Below, in pieces: positions 16,282 to 24,313 of a DNA stretch of 56,356 bases. The position numbers and the translations under genes are program-made. The stretch comes from an uncultured Fibrobacter sp. (GTDB taxonomy: Bacteria; Fibrobacterota; Fibrobacteria; Fibrobacterales; Fibrobacteraceae): NCBI GenBank assembly GCA_946402415.1, contig CAMIWK010000002.1, forward strand, positions 1 to 56,356, in the 5' to 3' direction. Every line of letters begins with the position of its first letter. Position 1 is the first letter of the stretch. The notes beneath the pieces were generated by a model. The model saw only the letters and a list, made by a program, of their open reading frames with translations, had not been told where the DNA came from and did not search any database.

Positions 16282-17712
16282 ATGAACTTTAAAAATTTTG
16301 AAAGGATCTTGTTCCGTTCTCTAGCGGTAGTTTCACTTACCCTATGGACCGCCTGCACCGTCAAGAACGCCGACGAAGAGATTATCATGCCGTGTATTGA
16401 TGGTTACTGCGGAAACCAAGGAAATCAGGAGAACAGTAACCTCTCCGATGCCGAACAGGAGATGCTCGATAACTACTACCTGCTCTCTGTCTACTACATC
16501 AATGCCGAGAAAAAACTGGGCGACATCGATCAGTACATCGGTTATGGCGAAAAGAACGGCTATTCCCCGGTTTATTACGAATATCCGGACATCTACTACA
16601 TGTACGGACAGATGGGCGACCTATATACGCGGTATTTCGGGCCCTATTACGCATCCAAGTATGACTTTGATTCCGCAACCGACCCGATTTACAACCTTGC
16701 CGTCAGCCTGGATTCTGCGAATTCCAAACTGGTCATCACCCATGTTTATCCGGACGGCCCCGGCAGCAAAGCCGGACTTAAAGAAGGCGACACCGTTCTC
16801 TATGTCGGAGCTTCTGCACCGGGCGACATCAACGGTTTCAACAGGCTAACCTCTGGAAAGGATGGCGACAAGATTGAACTGACCGTCTTGAGAGGAACCG
16901 AAACCCTGGATATTTCGGCCCAACTATTCTGCTATCTGGAACCTACGGTATCCATCAGTTACAAGGATTCCATCCCCGTCATCAAAGTGACCGGTTTTGA
17001 AGTCTATAGTGCAATGAGCTGTGCGGATGCAACCAAATCCAGCACCGCCAGGGGCACAAAAGATGAAATCAAGGATGTACTCGGCAAGACCAGTGGGCCT
17101 ACGGTAATCGACCTAAGAGGCAACCCCGGTGGGTCAATTCCCCAATGCGTCGCCGCCGCAGAGCAGTTCCTCTCCAAGGGGGATACCATCGCCATTTTTG
17201 AAAGCACTGACCTTGCACCCGATTCCGTCAGCCAGATGATTATCACCGAAAGGGTGGTCGCCACCGAGGACGGTGCCGGGAAAGGACGCTACTTCGTATT
17301 TTTGGCAGATACGGCCAGCGCAAGCTGCACAGAAATCATGTTGGTCGGAATCACCCAGAATCTAAAATCCCCAATTGTCGGTATGCGAACCTATGGAAAG
17401 GCTATCGGCCAGTACTACATTCCCACCTTTGTAGGGGGGTACGCCATCATTACATCCATGAGATTCAATGACAAGGATTTCTTCTTCTATCTCGACAAGG
17501 GACTTCTGCCAGACTACGAAATTTCGGACCCCACTAAGGCTTTGAATAAGGCCATAGAACTCGCCAAAGGCGGCAAGGAAAAAAGGACCAAGGGTTACGG
17601 CACCGAAGACCAAGGGCATTTCAGCAGTTCCTTCAACAAGACCGCCGCCACAAGGAGTGGACTCCCCAAAGGTGGAGCGTACAAGATTATAAAGAACCCG
17701 CGAATAAAGTAG
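16282..17712 (+). CDS. S41 family peptidase lipoprotein, second of a tandem pair
   Basis: A 476-residue paralogue of the gene before it and probably in the same operon. The lipobox is LWTAC (residues 21-25). It has a PDZ-like part (ITHVYPDGPGSKAGLKEGDTV), 'TVIDLRGNPGGSIPQC', and the dyad S348 in ASASCTE and K373 in TYGKA. The catalytic spacing of 25 is kept. The C-terminal tail (last about 45 residues) is rich in Lys, Ser and Gly and looks unstructured. Like its partner, it keeps a cysteine next to the catalytic serine (S-C), where most family members have S-A-S. Two adjacent active copies suggest divided substrate preferences. Function beyond proteolysis is inference. Confidence 0.87.
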   Translation: MNFKNFERILFRSLAVVSLTLWTACTVKNADEEIIMPCIDGYCGNQGNQENSNLSDAEQEMLDNYYLLSVYYINAEKKLGDIDQYIGYGEKNGYSPVYYEYPDIYYMYGQMGDLYTRYFGPYYASKYDFDSATDPIYNLAVSLDSANSKLVITHVYPDGPGSKAGLKEGDTVLYVGASAPGDINGFNRLTSGKDGDKIELTVLRGTETLDISAQLFCYLEPTVSISYKDSIPVIKVTGFEVYSAMSCADATKSSTARGTKDEIKDVLGKTSGPTVIDLRGNPGGSIPQCVAAAEQFLSKGDTIAIFESTDLAPDSVSQMIITERVVATEDGAGKGRYFVFLADTASASCTEIMLVGITQNLKSPIVGMRTYGKAIGQYYIPTFVGGYAIITSMRFNDKDFFFYLDKGLLPDYEISDPTKALNKAIELAKGGKEKRTKGYGTEDQGHFSSSFNKTAATRSGLPKGGAYKIIKNPRIK

Positions 17713-17735
17713 TCGGCAGAGTTTAGATATAAGCT

Positions 17736-19064
17736 CTAATCATTTACCACACGCATATGGACCATGACATCGGTGGTGTCGTTGGCACGAACCGCCGGCG
17801 CCGCCTGCGTAAGTTCTATCTGCTTACGAATTTCGGACACCTGCTTTTTCAGCCGGGCAAGACGGGCGCCTTCCAGCTTGGGCGTTGCAATCATAGTCTT
17901 GCTCAGGGGGTTTATCCAGGCGCCATTCGCATCTTTGAAACCAAAGTGCAGATGCGGACCGGTGCTACGGCCCGTGGAGCCTACACGCCCGATGGCCTGA
18001 CCCGGCGAGACTTTCGCCCCGACGGCGACGCCCCGAGACTGGAGATGCATATACCAGCTTACGGAATTGTCCCTGTGCTTGATGGCAATCTTGTTTCCGC
18101 TCAGGTCATCATAGCCAGAAACAGTCACGTTTCCTTCTGCAACGGCATGAACCACCGTTCCTGTAGGAGCGCCATAGTCAACACCATAGTGGACCTTGCG
18201 CTGGCCCGTAATCGGGTGTATTCGGGAACCGAAAGAACTGGTAATGCGCAGGTGTTCCAGCGGATAACGGAGTCCGTCAAAGACCAGGGCATCGCCCGCT
18301 TCGGTATAATGGGCGTTATAGGAACTCTTGGGGTCTTCATCCTCATAGCGGAACGCCTCATGATGGCCTACATTCCTTCCGTCAAATTCGGCATAGATAA
18401 CCTTGCCTCCCACCCAAATGGAATCCTGGTAATAAGAATCTTCTAGAAGAACGCGAAAGCGGTCCCCGGGGCGGGCCAAGGGGAACGCCACCTTACACTG
18501 GAGCACGCCACTTACGATTCCCACCATACGTCCGGGAATGCCCACCTTGAACAGGATTCCGTTCAACGTGCTGTTTTCTTCGAGTGTTCCCTCATAGAAC
18601 GACTGTTTCTTGACAACGGGTTTCTCGATAAGCTGATAGGCAAAGCCCGTATCTGTTTTACTTACCAAGTGAACGGTTATGGGATTGGGCGCATAGCGGA
18701 AACGCTGCACTCTGTTGGAGGAATCTACGGAGACATAGAAAATTTCACCTACGCGGAGCTTGAATTCCACACTGTCCTGCATAGCGGCATAGACGCGGCC
18801 CAAGTCCTCTTCGCCGTGGCTCACCTGAGCCTTGAGTCTTGTAAACAGGTGGAAGGGGCCCTCTCCTGCGCGAACCGTATCACGGATGACGCGAACGTTC
18901 CGGACCATGGACTCCATTTTGCCGATTTCTCTTTTCAAGGAATCTACTTGTCCCTGAAGGATATTCCCTTCTGCTTTCAGGTTTTGGATAACCTCTTCTT
19001 CGTTACAGCCAATTAGAGAAAGTACAAAAAACAAGGAAAGGGCGATATGCAGCAGAAATCTCAT
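17736..19064 (-). CDS. M23 family metallopeptidase lipoprotein (murein hydrolase)
   Basis: Starting from the ATG at 19064 the signal peptide reads MRFLLHIALSLFFVLSLIGC, with a good lipobox. The frame could also begin five codons upstream at 19079. A coiled-coil segment follows (EEVIQNLKAEGNILQGQVD...), then a beta-rich linker and a C-terminal peptidase domain at about 275-390. Zinc-site motifs are present: H-Y-G-V-D (HxxxD), then 'VSWYMHLQSRG' and H-L-H-F. These are the ligands of lysostaphin-type endopeptidases, which cut peptide cross-links in peptidoglycan. Another coiled coil of about 25 residues follows. The gene converges on the S41 pair and diverges from the lipoprotein gene at 19106. 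Confidence 0.87.
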   Translation of the reverse strand: MRFLLHIALSLFFVLSLIGCNEEEVIQNLKAEGNILQGQVDSLKREIGKMESMVRNVRVIRDTVRAGEGPFHLFTRLKAQVSHGEEDLGRVYAAMQDSVEFKLRVGEIFYVSVDSSNRVQRFRYAPNPITVHLVSKTDTGFAYQLIEKPVVKKQSFYEGTLEENSTLNGILFKVGIPGRMVGIVSGVLQCKVAFPLARPGDRFRVLLEDSYYQDSIWVGGKVIYAEFDGRNVGHHEAFRYEDEDPKSSYNAHYTEAGDALVFDGLRYPLEHLRITSSFGSRIHPITGQRKVHYGVDYGAPTGTVVHAVAEGNVTVSGYDDLSGNKIAIKHRDNSVSWYMHLQSRGVAVGAKVSPGQAIGRVGSTGRSTGPHLHFGFKDANGAWINPLSKTMIATPKLEGARLARLKKQVSEIRKQIELTQAAPAVRANDTTDVMVHMRVVND

Positions 19065-19105
19065 AGAACAAATATACATAATAAAACAAATTCTAAATTA
19101 AAGTC

Positions 19106-19681
19106 ATGCTGTTCCGGTCGTACATCCGAACACTCCTGCTTTGGAGTTCGGCACTTTCTATAGGTGCCTGTTCCGTTAATCTGATCCAAGGCGACAAGAT
19201 TGCGGATACTGAACCGACACAAACCGGAAAGCCCTTATTCAAAAAGATTTCGCTCTCGCTCGGTAATGACACTTTATGGCTTTCCCAGGAACTTCTGGAG
19301 GCCTACAACCGGGCCGCCCCCAATGACCTGTACCCGAGAGATAAATGCGACGGTTCAGCAAACATCCAGGCGCAGGTGATGCAAAATGCACCTGCCAATC
19401 CCTGGAGTATTCCCCTGCTTGTTATTCCCATCTGGCCCATCACCCCCATAGATGAGACCTGGATCTACCTTCTGAAGGTGCAAATTTCCTGCGATGGGGT
19501 GCTGGTCAAGCAGGCCGAATACAGAGAAGAAGAAACCATTCGGGCGCAGTGGTACGGAAAACTGCGCAGCGACCTTCTGAACAACGCATCGAAGGATATG
19601 CACCGCAAGTTGGTCCAGAGACTCGCCTTTGAACTGAACTACCCCTATAATGCCGATATGGGAACGCGGAGCGATTACTAA
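19106..19681 (+). CDS. Lipoprotein of unknown function
   Basis: A 191-residue protein with signal peptide ending in LSIGAC-S (lipobox, Cys22). The mature part has no recognised domain. It contains a Trp/Pro-rich middle (NPWSIPLLVIPIWPITPIDE) that may be membrane-associated, and a helical C-terminus (LRSDLLNNASKDMHRKLVQR). It is nine bases upstream of rsmI, so it is probably the first gene of a lipoprotein-rsmI-lnt transcript. That order is apt, because Lnt adds the third acyl chain to lipoproteins, but a functional tie is speculative. Confidence 0.7.
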   Translation: MLFRSYIRTLLLWSSALSIGACSVNLIQGDKIADTEPTQTGKPLFKKISLSLGNDTLWLSQELLEAYNRAAPNDLYPRDKCDGSANIQAQVMQNAPANPWSIPLLVIPIWPITPIDETWIYLLKVQISCDGVLVKQAEYREEETIRAQWYGKLRSDLLNNASKDMHRKLVQRLAFELNYPYNADMGTRSDY

Positions 19682-19690
19682 ATTTAGACT

Positions 19691-20377
19691 ATGGCTCACA
19701 CCTTATACATCGTGGCAACTCCCATCGGGAATATGGAGGACATCACCTACCGTGCAGTCCGTATCCTGAAAGAAGTCCCCCTGGTGCTAGCGGAGGATAC
19801 CCGCCACACACGGATTCTTTTCGACAACTACGGAATTTCCACCCCCATGGAAGCCTATCATGACTTTAACAAGGAAGCCGTCACCCCGAAGTACGTGAAC
19901 TACCTGAAAGAACAAGGAGACATCGCCCTGGTAAGCGATGCGGGTACACCCGGAATTGCGGACCCGGCTTTCAACCTGGTACGAGAATGCGTGCGGGAGG
20001 GTATCGATGTGCGCGCAATCCCTGGCCCATGCGCCATGGTCACCGCCCTGGTAAGTTGCGGTATGCCCACAGACCATTTCGCCTTCCAGTACTTTTCTCC
20101 CAAAAAGAGCGCCCAGCGGTTGCACCTTCTGGAAAAGCTGAAAGATGAAGAAGCCACCCAGATTTTTTATGCCAGCCCCCATAACGTGGATAAGTTCGTA
20201 GATGAGATCCGCACCATTTTCGGGGACATCAAGATTGCGCTGATGCGGGAACTGACCAAAAAGTTCGAAGAACACCTAATCGGCACCCCTTCCGAGATTC
20301 TAGAACACTTCAAGAGCCACCCGCCCAAAGGGGAGTTTGTACTGATCTTCAATCCAAAGGACAAAAGTGGACTGTGA
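19691..20377 (+). CDS. rsmI: 16S rRNA (cytidine1402-2'-O)-methyltransferase
   Basis: A 228-residue tetrapyrrole-methylase-fold enzyme. It 2'-O-methylates C1402 of 16S rRNA in the decoding centre, using SAM. Diagnostic segments: 'LYIVATPIGNMEDITYRAV' at the N-terminus, 'LAEDTRHTRIL', 'ALVSDAGTPGIADPAF' (the glycine-rich SAM loop) and 'AIPGPCAMVTALVSCGMP'. Slightly shorter than E. coli RsmI (286) because the C-terminal extension is missing, as in several phyla. The stop overlaps the start of lnt by four bases (GTGA), so translation is coupled. Confidence 0.93.
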   Translation: MAHTLYIVATPIGNMEDITYRAVRILKEVPLVLAEDTRHTRILFDNYGISTPMEAYHDFNKEAVTPKYVNYLKEQGDIALVSDAGTPGIADPAFNLVRECVREGIDVRAIPGPCAMVTALVSCGMPTDHFAFQYFSPKKSAQRLHLLEKLKDEEATQIFYASPHNVDKFVDEIRTIFGDIKIALMRELTKKFEEHLIGTPSEILEHFKSHPPKGEFVLIFNPKDKSGL

Positions 20378-22293
20378 GAAAGGTGATTAAAGCCCTGCCG
20401 AAGGCGTACTGGATTTTTCTCGGGCTCCTGTTCGTAGCGGAACTGGGCGTATATCTGATTATTCCCGATATGCCTGGGCTTTACACCTGGAAAGCCCAGT
20501 ACATTCCCTTCATTGTCGCCACCCTCTTTCTTTTTGTCAGGGACGCCCGTAAGCCTTTCAACCGATTCATCTATAGCTACGCAGCCTTCGCTTTCCTTTT
20601 TCTCGCCCTGGATTACCTAATCGCTGGCCACGCCGGACTCATCCAAATTTCGGTCACGTTCATTCCCCTGGGGCTTTACCTGCTTTTCCGATTCAGCATT
20701 TGGAATGTCAAGAAGCTACGTGAAAAGGATTCCCGGACAGCGCTCCTGCTTTCTACCATCGCCTGGGGTGCCATGGCCCTGGCGTTCCCACCTCTACCCC
20801 TGGGGCCCGCCGCCCTCCTGTTGCTCGTACCCTGGTTCATCGCCCTGAACCACTACAACCGCAGCTCAGCCATCTTTGCCACTTTCTGGGCCAGCATGGT
20901 CTATAACGGTGTCAACTACTACTGGATATTCAACGTCATGAATGTGGAGACCGCACCATCGGCCATCATCTTCCTGGGCGTGGTACTGCTGGTAGCCTTC
21001 TTTAGCGCCTATAGCGTGGTGGCGGCCTTTGTCTATACCCTTGTCAAGGATATCCGAATCAAGGGCTACCGAGTTTTATGGATTCTCTATCCCATTTTCT
21101 ACGCGGGCCTGGAAATGACACGCACCCGCGGCGACTTCGCCTTTCCCTGGAGCCACTTGGGGTATGTGTTCGGCAACTACCTGGAACTTTTGCAGGCCCT
21201 TTCTTTTGTCGGAATTTTTGGCTACACGTTCTTAGTTGTTATAAGCAATATGTTAGTTGCCGATGCACTTGACAAGCCCGGCATCAAGAGCAAGTGGCCC
21301 TTTGTTCTCCCAGCCTTGATCCTTGCCGCATTATTCGTTCAAGGCAAAATCACATTGTCCGCTCTCGATGCCATTCCCTTCCATGGTAGCGCCAGACCAG
21401 ATACACCCCAGATTGCCATGGTGCAGCCCTGCATCAAGCAAGGTGAAAAATGGAGCAAGGAGCGTTACGACCGCATTATCGACAAGACCCTAGGTATGGT
21501 CCATGACAGCGTTAAGCGCGGAACCGATCTGATTATTCTGGCTGAGACAGCAATCCCCGACCACATTCGTCGGCAACCCACCACCATTGACCGCATGCAC
21601 AGGGTGTCCAACCGTATGAACGCAAGTATTCTCGTGGGAGCCCTTGACTTCAAGCGGAACAAGGAACCGGATGCCGTCCGTCGTTACGAGGTTTACAACG
21701 CCGCATTCCTGTTTACTCCGGGAGACAAGCATTTCCCCCAGCGTTATATCAAGAAGCACCTGGTACCTTTCAGCGAACGAATTCCCTTCGATGACATATT
21801 TCCCATCTTGAACTACGTGGATCTGGGAGAAGGGGACTTTGTCCCTGGCAAGGAAACACCCGTTTACGAGCCCTTCCTGTGGACTCCCTTCATATGCTAC
21901 GACGCCATTTTCGGAGACCTGGTTCGCGAGGCTATTCGCGCAGGGTCAAAATTCATGGTGAACATTACCAACGACGGTTGGTTCGGTCGCAGTACCGCCC
22001 CCTACCAGCACGTGAACCTGGTACGTTACCGCGCCATCGAGAACGGGTTCCCTGCGGCAAGGCTTGCCAATAGCGGTGTATCCGTATTCATAGACCAGTA
22101 TGGGCATATGGACCAGAACACGCCCATTTTCGAAGATGCTGTCATCCAGCGCAAGATGCAGTTGAAATCCAGGGAGACCCTGTACCAGAATATCGGAGAC
22201 AGGGTTGAAGATGCCCTGCTCTATTTCTTCGGAATATATCTGGTGGCTGCAATCGTGTGCAGCCTTGTCATCCGCCTTAAGCAGGATAACTAA
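20374..22293 (+). CDS. lnt: Apolipoprotein N-acyltransferase
   Basis: A 639-residue inner-membrane enzyme that adds an acyl chain to the N-terminal cysteine of lipoproteins, the last step of lipoprotein maturation. The N-terminal part has about seven or eight hydrophobic helices. The C-terminal nitrilase-like domain (about 345-590) carries the triad: E391 in LAETAIP, K460 in the YIKKHLVPFSERIPF segment, and C508 in FICYDAIF. The residue after C-Y is Asp rather than the usual Glu. It is longer than E. coli Lnt (512) through an N-terminal extension of additional helices. GTG start overlaps the rsmI stop. The many lipoproteins in this window are expected clients. Confidence 0.92.
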   Translation: MRKVIKALPKAYWIFLGLLFVAELGVYLIIPDMPGLYTWKAQYIPFIVATLFLFVRDARKPFNRFIYSYAAFAFLFLALDYLIAGHAGLIQISVTFIPLGLYLLFRFSIWNVKKLREKDSRTALLLSTIAWGAMALAFPPLPLGPAALLLLVPWFIALNHYNRSSAIFATFWASMVYNGVNYYWIFNVMNVETAPSAIIFLGVVLLVAFFSAYSVVAAFVYTLVKDIRIKGYRVLWILYPIFYAGLEMTRTRGDFAFPWSHLGYVFGNYLELLQALSFVGIFGYTFLVVISNMLVADALDKPGIKSKWPFVLPALILAALFVQGKITLSALDAIPFHGSARPDTPQIAMVQPCIKQGEKWSKERYDRIIDKTLGMVHDSVKRGTDLIILAETAIPDHIRRQPTTIDRMHRVSNRMNASILVGALDFKRNKEPDAVRRYEVYNAAFLFTPGDKHFPQRYIKKHLVPFSERIPFDDIFPILNYVDLGEGDFVPGKETPVYEPFLWTPFICYDAIFGDLVREAIRAGSKFMVNITNDGWFGRSTAPYQHVNLVRYRAIENGFPAARLANSGVSVFIDQYGHMDQNTPIFEDAVIQRKMQLKSRETLYQNIGDRVEDALLYFFGIYLVAAIVCSLVIRLKQDN

Positions 22294-22295
22294 GC

Positions 22296-22943
22296 CTACA
22301 GCAACAGCTGCGGAGGCCAGTGGCCAGCCTTTGGCCGTTCCTTAAAACTTGCGTCCGGGAGGAATTCCCGTAGTTTTAGCGTCTGGGATGGAGGTACAGC
22401 CCTATCCATACGACCATAAAGGACTTCCATATCCTTGCTGTTCTCGATAGTTTCCGTAATCTTGTTGTCTGCCAAATAGGAAATGCCCTTGGCCAACTTT
22501 TCGGCGCACATCTTTTTAGCGCAGTCCATCCAATCATCCTGCCACTCCCCAAACTCATCTTCGAACTGTTCAGCAAAGGAGTTCAAGCCTGGCTCCACAG
22601 TCGTCAAGATCTGCCTTGCCATAAAGTGGAGGTTTGTCTCCGTCCAGTCGCTATCCTCATCACAGAAGTCGGCATAGGGAGAAAGCAAAATCCATCTTTG
22701 CCCCGCCTGCTTTTTCTTGTGGTTCTTCAGCAGGAGGAATGCACCCATACCCCAACCCACAACCACACCGGCCTTAGCAAGACCTGAAATCTTGAACGGG
22801 TCTTCTAGATTGTCGGCCATAGTCTCATAGGGAACAAACGTGTGGCTGGCAGAAGATTCAACTTCTGTCAGGTCGTCTTGCCACAGGGACAAGTCCGACG
22901 CCCAGTCCGGCAACCACAGCCATGTTTCACTCGACTTACCCAT
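22296..22943 (-). CDS. Alpha/beta-hydrolase-fold protein, BioG/BioH-like, with altered nucleophile site
   Basis: A 215-residue protein resembling the small carboxylesterases that free pimeloyl-ACP in biotin synthesis. It has an N-terminal 'WLWLPDWASDLSLWQDDL' strand-loop, a nucleophile-elbow region 'VVVGWGMGAFLLL', a late acidic residue in 'LYGRMDRAVPP' and a C-terminal 'AGHWP'. The elbow would normally read G-W-S-M-G; here the codon is GGT, giving G-W-G-M-G, so the catalytic serine is missing while the Asp and His positions look intact. Either this is a non-catalytic relative, or the family assignment is only partial. It converges on lnt. Confidence is high for a real gene, moderate for the fold. 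Confidence 0.6.
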   Translation of the reverse strand: MGKSSETWLWLPDWASDLSLWQDDLTEVESSASHTFVPYETMADNLEDPFKISGLAKAGVVVGWGMGAFLLLKNHKKKQAGQRWILLSPYADFCDEDSDWTETNLHFMARQILTTVEPGLNSFAEQFEDEFGEWQDDWMDCAKKMCAEKLAKGISYLADNKITETIENSKDMEVLYGRMDRAVPPSQTLKLREFLPDASFKERPKAGHWPPQLLL

Positions 22944-23061
22944 ACATCAATCCGAAGGGGATCAGAATCAAAAAAATTCGACACCCCTTATAGAAAGATA
23001 TATAGTGAAATCAGGAAAAGAACACTTTTTGAAAATTTTTATTACTTTATGACATAGTTGT

Positions 23062-23676
23062 ATGTTTTTTCGCAGTTTTTTTTGCCATTTTTTGATAATT
23101 GGCACCTTTTGCCTCTGGGGAAATGCCCTCGCCTCCCCTCTGCGCCTCCATGATGAAAACCGAATTTTGAGCGCGGCTCAAGGCCATTACCTGGAATTTT
23201 TAGCCCAAGAGCTGGAGCAAAAGGCCGGATTTACCCTTACTATCGTTTTATTGGACGACGGCCGCAACAAGCGGGAATTCTTACCAGGCGACAACGATCT
23301 GCTGCTGTACACCGCCTTCAAGCAACAAAAACACTTTGTAAAACTGGGCAAAAACCTGGAATCCGAACTTTCCACAACTGAAATCGAGAAGTTCCAGCAG
23401 AAATTCCTGTTCCCAGAATACAAGTCCGCACGCTACGACAGGGGGACGCTGCAACTGGCCTATCAGCTTACAAAAGCCCTTGTCAAGAAGAAGGGTGGCC
23501 GCTTAGGCATCCTCCCTCCAGAATCTGCTCCGGAGGGGTCGCTCAATGGGGCCGGCTGGGCCTTTGTCGCCATCATCTTCGCCCTGCTGTTTTACGCCCT
23601 CTACAGAAGGGGACGGCACAGCCGCGTATCCAAAAATTGCAGGCGTTTCCAGTACGGACGGTTTGGCTGGAGGTAA
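23062..23676 (+). CDS. TPM-domain membrane-anchored exported protein
   Basis: A 204-residue protein with a signal peptide (about residues 1-24, ending ALA-SP). A TPM-type domain follows at about 27-150: 'DENRILSAAQGHYLEFLAQELEQKAGFTLTIVLLDD' (shown in part) matches the first helix-strand unit of TLP18.3/Psb32/MOLO-1 proteins. One transmembrane helix lies at about 165-185 (WAFVAIIFALLFYALY) and a short basic tail follows. Topology: domain in the periplasm, tail inside. TPM domains are found in membrane-maintenance proteins of varied function. It is the first gene of a probable operon with the next two genes; GGAGG of the next gene overlaps its stop. Confidence 0.65.
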   Translation: MFFRSFFCHFLIIGTFCLWGNALASPLRLHDENRILSAAQGHYLEFLAQELEQKAGFTLTIVLLDDGRNKREFLPGDNDLLLYTAFKQQKHFVKLGKNLESELSTTEIEKFQQKFLFPEYKSARYDRGTLQLAYQLTKALVKKKGGRLGILPPESAPEGSLNGAGWAFVAIIFALLFYALYRRGRHSRVSKNCRRFQYGRFGWR

Positions 23677-23681
23677 ACTTT

Positions 23682-24299
23682 ATGAAAAAACTACTGAGCA
23701 TCCAAGAAATAAAGCAGTCCCCCTGGCCAAGCCGGTTCACCGAAACCTTCGGAGACAACCTGGTTTCCGCCTTTTTGTACGGGGACTGTCTGGAAGAAGG
23801 ATTCAGTGCCCTGGAAGCCCCCTGGACCGTAGCGTTTATTTTGAAGGACGCATCGACTGTAGAAGTCCACAAGCTAAAATCCTGGAGCAAGACAGCCAAG
23901 CGGGAAGGTCTGGTATTTACCTACGTATTCTCCAGTGCAGAAATACTCTCGAACCTGGACCTGTTTCCGCTGGAATTCCTGGAAATGTCCCGCCGGAGCC
24001 GAGTCCTGTGCGGGATTTCCCCTCTGGAAGGATTCTCCCCCAACCGGGAGTCCCTTATCATCCAATGCTTGCGGGAATGGAAGGCCTTTTTATTTCACAG
24101 TCGACTTTCATTCACGGGCAGTTCCGAACTACAGGAACTCTCACCACTGCTAAGCGGCCTCTACTACCTGAAAAACGGGAGCTACCCCGAAAGCCGGCGC
24201 CAAGTACTTGACGCTTTCCCGGAACTCAAGTCCACAGAAAACCTGCTGGAGTCCCTACAAAAAGTATTCGACCAAGTTTGTTCAACCCCGAACCACTGA
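23682..24299 (+). CDS. Unknown protein with a degenerate nucleotidyltransferase-like N-terminus
   Basis: A 205-residue cytoplasmic protein. ATG at 23682 is chosen for its GGAGG site eight bases upstream; the frame extends further but overlaps the previous gene. The segment 'FGDNLVSAFLYGDCLEEGF' and then 'PWTVAFILKDAS' resembles the start of pol-beta-type nucleotidyltransferases (L-Y-G-S-x-A-R-G ... D-x-D). However, the serine, arginine and metal-binding aspartates are not preserved. 'LFPLEFLEMSRRSRVLCG' followed by a helical 'REWKAFLFH' region fits the second half of such proteins. Probably non-catalytic or only distantly related; function unknown. Located between the TPM gene and the M16 peptidase gene. 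Confidence 0.6.
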   Translation: MKKLLSIQEIKQSPWPSRFTETFGDNLVSAFLYGDCLEEGFSALEAPWTVAFILKDASTVEVHKLKSWSKTAKREGLVFTYVFSSAEILSNLDLFPLEFLEMSRRSRVLCGISPLEGFSPNRESLIIQCLREWKAFLFHSRLSFTGSSELQELSPLLSGLYYLKNGSYPESRRQVLDAFPELKSTENLLESLQKVFDQVCSTPNH

Positions 24300-24313
24300 C
24301 ATTGAACTTTTTA

